In this document: one piece after another, positions 7,200 to 13,746 of the stretch
Layout: each line of letters starts with the position of its first letter
Position numbering within the stretch: the stretch's first letter is position 1
Assembly: GCA_023136305.1 (NCBI GenBank)
Contig: JAGLSF010000022.1
Coordinates: 1 to 13,943, forward strand
Source of the DNA: Spirochaetota bacterium
GTDB lineage: Bacteria; Spirochaetota; B62-G9; DRHN01
DNA: 13,943 nt
Direction of reading: 5' to 3'
Notes under the pieces: generated by a model
Databases searched by the model: none
What the model was told of the DNA's origin: nothing
Seen by the model: only the letters and a program-made list of their open reading frames with translations
Position numbers and translations under genes: made by a program

Positions 7200-8474
7200 T
7201 CAGATACCGAAGATGGACTTTGTCATGTCGACCCACTTACTGAGCCGCGGCCTATCGCCGTCAATCGTGTAGAGGTCCCGGACAAGGATCTCCACGTTAC
7301 CGTCCTTCGTTGCGGCATATGTCTTCTTCATGTCCTCTTCCACGAGTTCCCAGTCGGGCTGCGCTCCACTCAGATAGGACGGTGTGGGTTTGCGCGAATA
7401 GACATACTTTTTACCCAGCAATTCACCAACTTTCTTGAAATCCGCCCAGCCCGAGACCGACACTGACCTGAGATTGGGAATTGCCTCCATGATGAGCTCG
7501 AGCCTGTCGTCAACGGGCTCACAGCAGCCGTAGTACACGAGCCCGAATCTGGAACTCAACCTGGCCAGGTATGGAAGCACGAACTCTGCGTACATGGTTG
7601 GTGATATGATCGTGGCCTCCTGTGATTCCGCCCAACCCCACAGGTTTTTGAGGGTTACCGTGCCCCCGTAATCGGGAGCCGGCAGTTCGGACACGTACCC
7701 GTAACTCCTCGGGCCAGCCATCTGATTGTCCGTGTTCACCTCGATAAGTTTTTCCCTTTCGAGGAACTCGAAGAAGGACAGCCGGTCCTCATACATGAAT
7801 TCCATCAGCCTGTGTATGGTATCGGGTGCATCGTAGAGCCAGTAGAGAAGGCCGTCGTTCCCGATAAACCTGTAGATCTGCCAGGTCAGGCCGAAGAAGA
7901 ACATGCCCGTCCACTCATAGTTACCCAGTGTACCCGAGAAGGGGTCGTAGTTTGCGACCCTGATTGGAAGGATATCCCCCATAACATCCTCGAGCAGAGC
8001 CTTTGACCTTAAGGTTTTTTGACGTTCAACAGAAAAGGCACGTTTCTTCAGTTTCCTGATGTCCTCGGGCTTTTTGATCGGAAAGTTGAAGCTGTAGCCC
8101 AGAGACTGCTCACCCTGGGCGGTTGTTGCCGGTTTCATCTCCACGGGCACACCATAATCTGAGATGTCTAGCTGCCAGCCTATTCGATAGTAAGGCTCGA
8201 GCACAATGTCGTCACCCACCTCCTCAGCATGGCGCACGTTGTCCAGCAGGTTCTGTTCCACACTCCTCAGAAAGGGGTCGGAGCAGCGGAGCTCGGATGG
8301 GGAGACATATCCCTCGATGGGAGAGGTCTCTACTAAAATCACCGGCCGTTCAGCCTTCAGATCGTGCACAGCCTTCCACAGCCTCTTGCGCTCCTGCATA
8401 ACCGGCTGGGATGCGAACTCATCCCATTTCGTGGCCAGCCCTCGAATAGTATTTCTGTCTTTTGCCGCGATCAT
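7200..8474 (-). CDS. Divergent URO-D-fold protein, putative methyltransferase (424 aa)
   Basis: A longer, more divergent member of the URO-D/corrinoid methyltransferase superfamily. Supporting stretches are an N-terminal helical region, ERPVILVETSP, DIVLEPYYRIGW near 109-120, and a C-terminal YYGCCEPVDDRL, a pattern common in long URO-D-like proteins annotated near corrinoid systems. The GCCEP cysteines could bind metal, unlike the HSDG motif of the two paralogues. It is the first gene after the copy-2 promoter/operator, so it is probably co-induced with the importer and the corrinoid fusion. Only a weak GGGG-type ribosome site precedes the ATG at 8474. Its substrate and whether it transfers a methyl group are unknown. 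The superfamily call is moderately secure, the function is inferred. Confidence 0.75.
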   Translation of the reverse strand: MIAAKDRNTIRGLATKWDEFASQPVMQERKRLWKAVHDLKAERPVILVETSPIEGYVSPSELRCSDPFLRSVEQNLLDNVRHAEEVGDDIVLEPYYRIGWQLDISDYGVPVEMKPATTAQGEQSLGYSFNFPIKKPEDIRKLKKRAFSVERQKTLRSKALLEDVMGDILPIRVANYDPFSGTLGNYEWTGMFFFGLTWQIYRFIGNDGLLYWLYDAPDTIHRLMEFMYEDRLSFFEFLEREKLIEVNTDNQMAGPRSYGYVSELPAPDYGGTVTLKNLWGWAESQEATIISPTMYAEFVLPYLARLSSRFGLVYYGCCEPVDDRLELIMEAIPNLRSVSVSGWADFKKVGELLGKKYVYSRKPTPSYLSGAQPDWELVEEDMKKTYAATKDGNVEILVRDLYTIDGDRPRLSKWVDMTKSIFGI

Positions 8475-8501
8475 GCCTGCCCCACATATCTGCTGTCATG
8501 A

Positions 8502-8529
8502 TGGTATCGGTTTCATGAAAATGATACCA
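8502..8529. promoter_or_regulatory. LacI-type operator in front of the URO-D gene pair (copy 2)
   Basis: Identical over all 28 bp to the operator before lacI: TGGTATCGGTTTCA at 8502-8515 abutting TGAAAATGATACCA at 8516-8529. It lies 27 nt before the URO-D ATG at 8474 and covers the -10 box of the promoter at 8521-8548. Flanking sequence outside the operator and promoter boxes differs from copy 1, so this is a conserved site and not a long duplicated segment. Confidence 0.85.
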
Positions 8530-8548
8530 TAACCGTGAATTCTGTCAA
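8521..8548 (-). promoter_or_regulatory. Sigma-70-type promoter for the two stand-alone URO-D genes
   Basis: Minus-strand TTGACA (8543-8548), 16 nt, then TATCAT (8521-8526), the same boxes and spacing as the promoter at 6049-6076. It stands 14 nt past the stop codon of the E1-beta gene. No hairpin-plus-U-tract terminator separates it from that gene, so some read-through from the dehydrogenase block is possible. Confidence 0.82.
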
Positions 8549-8562
8549 ACACTTTCTTGCAC

Positions 8563-9579
8563 TCAGTACTCTTCCATCATTGCACGGACCCTATCCGCTA
8601 TCCTTTCAGGCTGCGGCACGTAGAGCTTTTCGAGCGCAGGAGAGAAAGGTGCCGGCGTATTTGGAGCGGCGACCCGTGTAACCGGTGCTAGCAGGTAGTC
8701 GGGGATATGCTCGCATACCTGCACGCCTATCTCGGCCCCCACGCCGCCCTGCTTCGGTGACTCCTCAACGATCATTACACGGCCTGTCTTACGCACCGAT
8801 TGGAGGATGAGATCAAGATCGAGAGGCCAGAGTGTACGGGGATCAATGACCTCACAGGATATGCCCTCCCCCTCGAGCATCTCAGCCGCCTGCAGGCTGA
8901 AGTGCATCATGAGCAGGCTTGCGATGATCGTCACATCCTCACCTTCCCGTCGAACAATGCCCTTGCCGATGGGCACCGTGTAATCCTCTTCGGGTATCTC
9001 CGATGAGGCATCAACCGTTCCCGATTCCGCCCGTATACCCTTGGAGCCGTACAACAGTTTGTGCTCGAACATGAGAACCGGGTCATCGTCACGCACCGCT
9101 GACCTGAGCAGTCCCATTGCATCGTAGGCAGTCGCAGGAGCCACGATCTTGATGCCGGGGCAGCTCATGAAGTAGGGTTCCAGGCACTGGGCATGCTGTG
9201 CGCCCCGTCCGGTTACACCCACGGGAGCACGCATCACCACGGGCATCTTCAGTTTCCCTCCCGACATGTAGCGGAGCTTCGCAATCTGATCGACGACCTG
9301 ATCCATGGCGCAGAGCAGGAAGTCCCCGTACTGCACGTCAGCTATGGGACGCATACCCATGAGCGCCGCACCACAGGCCGCACCGAATATACCGATCTCT
9401 GAGATGGGGGTGTCGATGATGCGCTCCCTGAAATCCTTCTCCAGTCCCAGGGTCACCGTAAAGGCCCCGCCGTATCCGCCGGGAATACCGATATCCTCCC
9501 CGATACAGAATACATTTTCATCATTCGCCATCTCACCGTGAATTGCCTTTCTCAGCGCCTCTGCAATACCCAGTCTCAT
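8563..9579 (-). CDS. Thiamine-dependent dehydrogenase E1 component, beta subunit (AcoB/PdhB-like)
   Basis: Beta subunit (338 aa) of the heterotetrameric E1 of a 2-oxoacid or acetoin dehydrogenase complex. It carries the transketolase-type pyrimidine-binding domain (FCIGEDIGIPGGYGGAF, DTPISEIGIFGAACGAALMG with the conserved Glu that activates thiamine diphosphate, PVVMRAPVGVTGRGAQHAQ) and the C-terminal transketolase domain (IDPRTLWPLD, VEESPKQGGVGAEI). The length is typical. Its ATG overlaps the E1-alpha stop codon as ATGA, and GGAGGTG lies just upstream, so translation is probably coupled. It acts with the E1-alpha and lipoyl proteins encoded upstream. Sequence alone does not separate acetoin from pyruvate or another 2-oxoacid; the E1-alpha features favour acetoin-type relatives. 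Confidence 0.93.
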   Translation of the reverse strand: MRLGIAEALRKAIHGEMANDENVFCIGEDIGIPGGYGGAFTVTLGLEKDFRERIIDTPISEIGIFGAACGAALMGMRPIADVQYGDFLLCAMDQVVDQIAKLRYMSGGKLKMPVVMRAPVGVTGRGAQHAQCLEPYFMSCPGIKIVAPATAYDAMGLLRSAVRDDDPVLMFEHKLLYGSKGIRAESGTVDASSEIPEEDYTVPIGKGIVRREGEDVTIIASLLMMHFSLQAAEMLEGEGISCEVIDPRTLWPLDLDLILQSVRKTGRVMIVEESPKQGGVGAEIGVQVCEHIPDYLLAPVTRVAAPNTPAPFSPALEKLYVPQPERIADRVRAMMEEY

Positions 9580-10574
9580 CTCGGCACCTCCATATTCACG
9601 TAGAGGCCCTCAAAGAGCACCTCCGGGTCAGGCTCCGGGCTCTGCTGGCCAGACTCGATCGCCTGTACCACGCTCAGCTCCACAGCTTCCTTCAAATCCG
9701 CTATCTCCTTTTCTGTCATATACTTCCCTTCACGCAGGAGTTTTTCGAAGAAGGGGATCGGGTCCCGTTTCTGCCAGTGCTCCTTCTCCTCCTGCGTCAT
9801 GTAGTTGTTCGGATCGCGGCGGGAGTGACCGCAGAGCCTGAAGGTTTCGAGCTCGAGCAGCGTGGGTCCCTCTCCCTTCCTGGCCAGAGAGACGGCCTCC
9901 CGCGCATGGGCATACACATCGAGCACATCCATCCCGTCCGCCCTGTCACCGCGCATGCCGTAGGCAGCCGCACGATCGGCGACGTGCTCTATTCTCATGA
10001 CACGCTTCACGCTCGTGGATGCACCATACCGGTTGTTTTCACACACAAACAGTGCAGGTACCCCATACACCGAGGCCATGTTTAGCGCCTCGTGAAAGGC
10101 ACCCTCATTGGAGGCACCGTCACCGAAGAAGCTCACCGCAACCCTGGGCTCCTTTCTGATCTTGAAGGCAAGCCCCATGCCCATGACTATGGGAAGGTTC
10201 CCTCCAACGATGGCGATGGCAGGAAGCATCCCCTTTGAGAGGTCGCCCACGTGCATGGATCCGCCCTTGCCCCCGCAGCAGCCCGTTGTCTTGCCGTAGA
10301 GTTCTCCCATAATCGAATCCATGGAGATCCCCCGGGCAATGGCGTGACCGTGCGGTCTGTGTGTGGATGCAATAACATCGTCCTCTTCAAGGGCAGTGCA
10401 CACACCCACGGCACATGCCTCCATCCCGATATACTGATGAACAGTTCCAGGCATCTTCCCCTCGAGGAAGAGGAAACGTATCTTCTCCTCAAACTGCCGT
10501 ATCTCGAGCATGCGTCGCAGCATGCCCTCGAGTGCCTCTTTTCCGAGGCTCTTCATCATCTCATTGTGTTTCAT
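9576..10574 (-). CDS. Thiamine-dependent dehydrogenase E1 component, alpha subunit (AcoA/PdhA-like)
   Basis: Alpha subunit (332 aa) of the E1 enzyme, which decarboxylates or cleaves the substrate and passes the acyl group to lipoyl-lysine. Visible: HRPHGH at 72-77, a conserved active-site loop; KGGSMHVGDLSKGML near 103-117, a stretch like that of acetoin dehydrogenase alpha subunits; and the thiamine-diphosphate motif from GDG (151-153) to NN (180-181). The ATG at 10574 overlaps the E2 stop codon as ATGA, with GGAGGG about 13 nt upstream. Further ATG codons at residues 6 and 7 are possible but less coupled. Its order E2, E1-alpha, E1-beta differs from the common E1-alpha, E1-beta, E2. The substrate is unassigned. 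Confidence 0.93.
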   Translation of the reverse strand: MKHNEMMKSLGKEALEGMLRRMLEIRQFEEKIRFLFLEGKMPGTVHQYIGMEACAVGVCTALEEDDVIASTHRPHGHAIARGISMDSIMGELYGKTTGCCGGKGGSMHVGDLSKGMLPAIAIVGGNLPIVMGMGLAFKIRKEPRVAVSFFGDGASNEGAFHEALNMASVYGVPALFVCENNRYGASTSVKRVMRIEHVADRAAAYGMRGDRADGMDVLDVYAHAREAVSLARKGEGPTLLELETFRLCGHSRRDPNNYMTQEEKEHWQKRDPIPFFEKLLREGKYMTEKEIADLKEAVELSVVQAIESGQQSPEPDPEVLFEGLYVNMEVPR

Positions 10575-11728
10575 GATATATCCAATCCCTCCAGTATCTC
10601 TCGTATGCGCTGCATGAAAGCTGCACCCTGCACACCGTTCACGATACGGTGATCGAAGCTCCCGGTCATGGTACAGAGGGTCCGTATCACCATGGCATCA
10701 TCAGGTCCGACCACGAGCGCCCTCCTCATCCTGCCAATGGAAAGAATGCCTGATTGCGGCGGATTGATAATGGCGCCGAATTCGTCAACGGGAAACATGC
10801 CCAGATTGGTGACCGTGAAACTCCCGGGCCTCATGTCCTCCCTCTCGAGCCTCTTCTCCCTCGTTTTACGGGCAAGGCTTCGCAAGTCCTCATCGATTTC
10901 CTCGATACTCTTCCTGTGCATATCACACAGGAGAGGAGCGTACAGTTCATCGCCTGCGGCAATGGCAACGTTGATATCCACACTGCTGTGCGGCACGATG
11001 CTGTCCTTTTTGTAAAATCCATTCAACCGGGGCATCTCCTGAAGCACCCTGCTCACGGCGTAGACGAAGAATGAATCGACCGCTGCCCTTTTCCCGTCGG
11101 GTTTCCGGTGCTCCTCCCGCCATGCTACGATGCGGTCGCAGATAAGGTCGGTTTTCAGATAGAAGTGCGGGGCCTCCATGGAACTCCTCGTCAGGCTGTG
11201 AGCCACAGCCCTCTGATGAGGCGTGAGTGCAACCACATCGCCCTGAGGAGCCGCCGGGGCAGGCCCTCCGGCCTCTGGCTGGGCAGCCTTCCCGGCGGCC
11301 TCCGCGTCCCTGGATGCGGTGAAAAGCTCCAAGTCGCTCTTGGTGATGATTCCCCGCGGCCCGGTGCCCCTGATCCTATTCAGGTCGATGTGCCGCTTCT
11401 GCGCAATGTTTCGTACAAGCCTCGTGGCATGCACCTCATCCTGCGAAACCACCTCGGCATGCTGCGGCGCAACCTCCGGTACCTGCTCGCCCCTCTCACC
11501 GAGCACCGCAATGACGGCGCCGGCATCGATGACCGTATCGGGTTCGGCAACCAGCTTCAGCACGGTCCCGCTCTCGAAACTCTCGACCGCCATGGTCACC
11601 TTGTCAGTCTCCACCTCTCAGAGCGGGTCACCCTTCTGAACGGTGTCACCCTCTTGAACGAGCCAGTTTATAAGCCTCACCTCATCGGTGGTCTGGCTCA
11701 GCTGCGGCATCTTGATCTCTACTGCCAT
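10571..11728 (-). CDS. Dihydrolipoamide acyltransferase (E2) with an in-frame UGA codon in the lipoyl domain
   Basis: Core E2 of the dehydrogenase complex, 385 codons if the UGA is read through. The lipoyl domain starts MAVEIKMPQLSQTTDEVRL at 11728, after GAGGAG. It reaches GDPL, then a TGA at 11618-11620 (codon 37), then continues in the same frame as EVETDKVTMAVESF with lipoyl-Lys43. A peripheral subunit-binding domain (RLVRNIAQKRHIDLNRIRGT) and an acyltransferase domain ending SFDHRIVNG follow; Asn replaces the usual Asp of DHRxxDG. The remaining 348 codons are open and well conserved, so the only lesion is this codon. It could encode selenocysteine, be a nonsense mutation or sequencing error, or allow reinitiation at the GTG at 11614. 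UGA is an ordinary terminator for other genes here. RLP ends 20 nt upstream; E1-alpha overlaps by ATGA. Confidence 0.85.
11585..11620 (-). promoter_or_regulatory. Possible SECIS-like hairpin just after the in-frame UGA (weak)
   Basis: After the UGA (11618-11620), GACUG (11605-11609) can pair with CGGUC (11585-11589), with one G-U. CA and UG pair further in after a mismatch, leaving an apical loop that carries GGU 18-20 nt downstream of the UGA. Known bacterial selenocysteine insertion elements place a GGU-bearing loop at about this distance. The stem is short and interrupted, and it overlaps conserved lipoyl coding sequence, so it could be chance. Confidence 0.25.
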
Positions 11729-11748
11729 ACTCGTCTCCTCATCAGCCC

Positions 11749-13095
11749 TCACTCCTCCATCTTGAAGGGTTTTGGATGAAACTTCGGCGCCACGCGGAGC
11801 CAGGGAGTGGACGGCCGTTCGATGTAGCCCCACTTCTCGAGCGCTCTTCTGAGGGCCTTGTGTGCCGGCTTGCGCGCAAAGTCGGTGATGGGTACTCCTT
11901 CCATGACGGAGGCTATGGCCTGCTGCCACGCCTCGGCGCCTGCGGTGTACCCGTCAGGATGACCGAGCATACCTCCACCCGAGGGTATGATGATGTCCTT
12001 CCCGTACTCGGGAATGAGGATGGGGGCTAGCCCGGGGTAGGTACCTGCCGCGGGCATGGACCACATCTTCCTGAAACCGAAGAAGGGTGCCTGGGCAACG
12101 TGCTGGCAGCGCAGTCCCTCTTCGAGGCTCACCATGGGTATGCTCGACCAGTAGGTGGGAGTGAGTGTCTGGTCTGCGCCGCAGAGCCTGAGCAGCTTCG
12201 TGAACACGGGCCACGAAATGCAGTCTATGGACGCGATCATATGGGAGTTGTGCACCATCACCGGGATATTTATCTTCGGATCGCTGGTGACCTCCCTGAT
12301 TGCCGAGAGACCGACCGAGTAGGCAATGAGCAGGCCGTTGGCACCGAGCTCCACTGCCTCGAGTGCCTTCTCATGGAGCTTCGAGACTTCGTCGGTTATG
12401 GAGCAGAAGTAAATCATACGCTTGCCCGTCTTATTCTCAGCCCTCCCTATGGCATCCATAACATGCTTGAGCCGGTCACGGAAATTGTTGTTGTAGGTGT
12501 CGGAGGTCATCTCATCGTCCTTCGCCATATCGGCTCCCCCGATTGCTGTCTGATACACCTGGTCTCCTGTCTGCTTCGGCGTCATACCCATCTTCGGTTT
12601 GATGATGTGCAGCGAGAGCGGCCGCTCGGGAATACCGAGGAGTTCCCGCGTTCCCTCAACGCCGAACTTGGGCCCCTGGAAATTCTTGACCATGTTCTCC
12701 GGGAAAATCACGTCTAAAAGCCTGATCTTCTGTGAATAGGCGAAGCAGTTGCCTGCAATGGAGAGCAGCATCATGGGCACGTTGTTGTCCCAGGCATTGA
12801 TGGGAAAGGCCAGCTGAATGACTGCACTCTTCGTGTACTCGTCGTCACAAGGTATCTCGAAATAGCCCACGAGCTTTCCCGAGAGCATCTCCCGGACCTC
12901 ATCCGATTCCTCCTCGACCCGCTGCCACGAGCCGGTTGATCCCTCGATGGCAATCGATTCAATGAGCTTGTAGTGATCGATGAAATCAACTCCCTCCATG
13001 CGGTCCTTCATGTAATAGGTTGCTACAATGTTGTTCTTCAGATCGATACCGTCGAGGGTATGCTGAAAAATAACTGGATCATGAATACGTTCCAT
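11749..13095 (-). CDS. RuBisCO-like protein (form IV), not a CO2-fixing enzyme
   Basis: Cytoplasmic 448-residue member of the RuBisCO large-chain superfamily. Retained landmarks (spinach numbering): the E60 region as IEGSTGSW (50-57), N123 in SIAGN (112-116), K175 and K177 as KPK (166-168), and carbamylated K201 with metal ligands D203 and E204 as KDDE (192-195). H294 is probably His282 in VHNSH, and GGGMLGHP lies at 373-380. Lost: R295 (Asn283) and loop-6 K334, which falls within PTYWSSIP (313-320). This pattern fits an RLP using metal-dependent enolate chemistry on another phosphorylated sugar derivative. Characterised RLPs act in methionine salvage or sugar-acid catabolism such as 3-oxo-isoapionate-4-phosphate cleavage; I cannot assign either. 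The start MERIHDP is chosen because the upstream extension overlaps the lipoyl gene. The genes on either side encode lipoyl proteins. Confidence 0.9.
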   Translation of the reverse strand: MERIHDPVIFQHTLDGIDLKNNIVATYYMKDRMEGVDFIDHYKLIESIAIEGSTGSWQRVEEESDEVREMLSGKLVGYFEIPCDDEYTKSAVIQLAFPINAWDNNVPMMLLSIAGNCFAYSQKIRLLDVIFPENMVKNFQGPKFGVEGTRELLGIPERPLSLHIIKPKMGMTPKQTGDQVYQTAIGGADMAKDDEMTSDTYNNNFRDRLKHVMDAIGRAENKTGKRMIYFCSITDEVSKLHEKALEAVELGANGLLIAYSVGLSAIREVTSDPKINIPVMVHNSHMIASIDCISWPVFTKLLRLCGADQTLTPTYWSSIPMVSLEEGLRCQHVAQAPFFGFRKMWSMPAAGTYPGLAPILIPEYGKDIIIPSGGGMLGHPDGYTAGAEAWQQAIASVMEGVPITDFARKPAHKALRRALEKWGYIERPSTPWLRVAPKFHPKPFKMEE

Positions 13096-13202
13096 GTGTG
13101 TATATGCTCCCTTCTCTTTTAGATTTTTGGATTCACCACAAAAACCTTTTGCTCTGATATATATGTGTAAGACCGGGTATACAAACCGCGGTTCCTTTAA
13201 CC
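13096..13202. other. 107-bp intergenic region before the RLP gene; possible weak promoter
   Basis: On the minus strand it holds TTGTAT (13179-13184), 17 nt, then TATATC (13156-13161), a weak promoter-like pair in an AT-rich stretch. A perfect 10-bp palindrome AACCGCGGTT (13184-13193) abuts the -35. AAGGGAG precedes the RLP ATG by about 11 nt. No operator like those at 6030 and 8502 is present. Regulatory use is speculative; the gap may simply be an operon spacer. Confidence 0.3.
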
Positions 13203-13736
13203 CTAGTGAAGCTTCTGAAGCCATTCCCTCACGTCTCTCTCCACAACTGCCCCTCCCGGTCCGCTTCCCTCTATCCGGTGCAGGGGGATGCCGTTTCGCA
13301 GTGCGAGCCTGGTGGCCCGCGGTGAGATGGGTGCCCTTCCCTGAAGATCACGCTGCTCTGCCGGTTCGGCATGTTGGGCCCCTGTCTTCGGGCTCCCGTC
13401 CCCCCCGACGTCCGTTCCCACCTGCCCGGCGTCTCCCCCCTCACGGTCCGGAGTTTTCACCCCTTCCGTCTGCGGCCTGAACTGTGCATACTCCTCCCCC
13501 TCCTCCCCGATGACCGCCAGGGGAGTCAGGAGCGGGGCCTCTTCGTTGTCATGGTAGAATATGTCGAGCAACAGCCCTGAAGCTACCGCTTCAATATCAA
13601 AGGTGGCCTTCCCCGTGTCCACCTGACATAAAATATCACCCTGCCGGACCCGCTCGCCCTTTTTCACGTGCCACCGGATGACCTGGCAAAGCTCCATCTC
13701 CTCACTCTCCCTCGGAACAATAACGGGATAGGCCAT
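13203..13736 (-). CDS. Lipoyl/E3-binding protein without an acyltransferase domain
   Basis: A 177-residue protein with two modules of an E2 chain. Residues ~1-78 are a lipoyl domain (MAYPVIVPRESEEMEL..., ending near GEEGEEY) with the lipoylated lysine in VDTGKATFDIEA, where Gly replaces the usual Asp of D/ETDKA. A flexible Gly/Glu/Asp-rich linker (~80-130) follows. The C-terminus (~130-177) is a peripheral subunit-binding domain, RAPISPRATRLALRNGIPLH through VREWLQKLH. No catalytic domain follows, because the stop comes immediately. By analogy with E3-binding proteins it could dock the E3 dehydrogenase and supply a second swinging arm to the complex made by the downstream E2/E1 genes; this is inferred. 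Its Cys in GDILCQVDTGK aligns with the UGA of the E2. Start by GAGGAG; 10 nt after the HAD gene. Confidence 0.85.
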   Translation of the reverse strand: MAYPVIVPRESEEMELCQVIRWHVKKGERVRQGDILCQVDTGKATFDIEAVASGLLLDIFYHDNEEAPLLTPLAVIGEEGEEYAQFRPQTEGVKTPDREGGDAGQVGTDVGGDGSPKTGAQHAEPAEQRDLQGRAPISPRATRLALRNGIPLHRIEGSGPGGAVVERDVREWLQKLH

Positions 13737-13746
13737 GCTGACTCCT

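Noticed and set aside
10571..11728. Whole-genome reassignment of UGA to a sense codon
   Set aside because: UGA ends the RLP, E2, E1-alpha, E1-beta and 424-aa URO-D genes at the expected family lengths, in two cases within ATGA overlaps. It is therefore a normal stop in this organism.
11749..13095. True carbon-fixing RuBisCO
   Set aside because: Loop-6 lysine and the active-site arginine are absent, there is no small subunit gene and no phosphoribulokinase in the window.
13096..13224. N-terminal extension of the RLP by 43 codons
   Set aside because: The extension overlaps the end of the lipoyl gene, has no family similarity and no better ribosome site. Family-like sequence starts at MERIHDP (13095).
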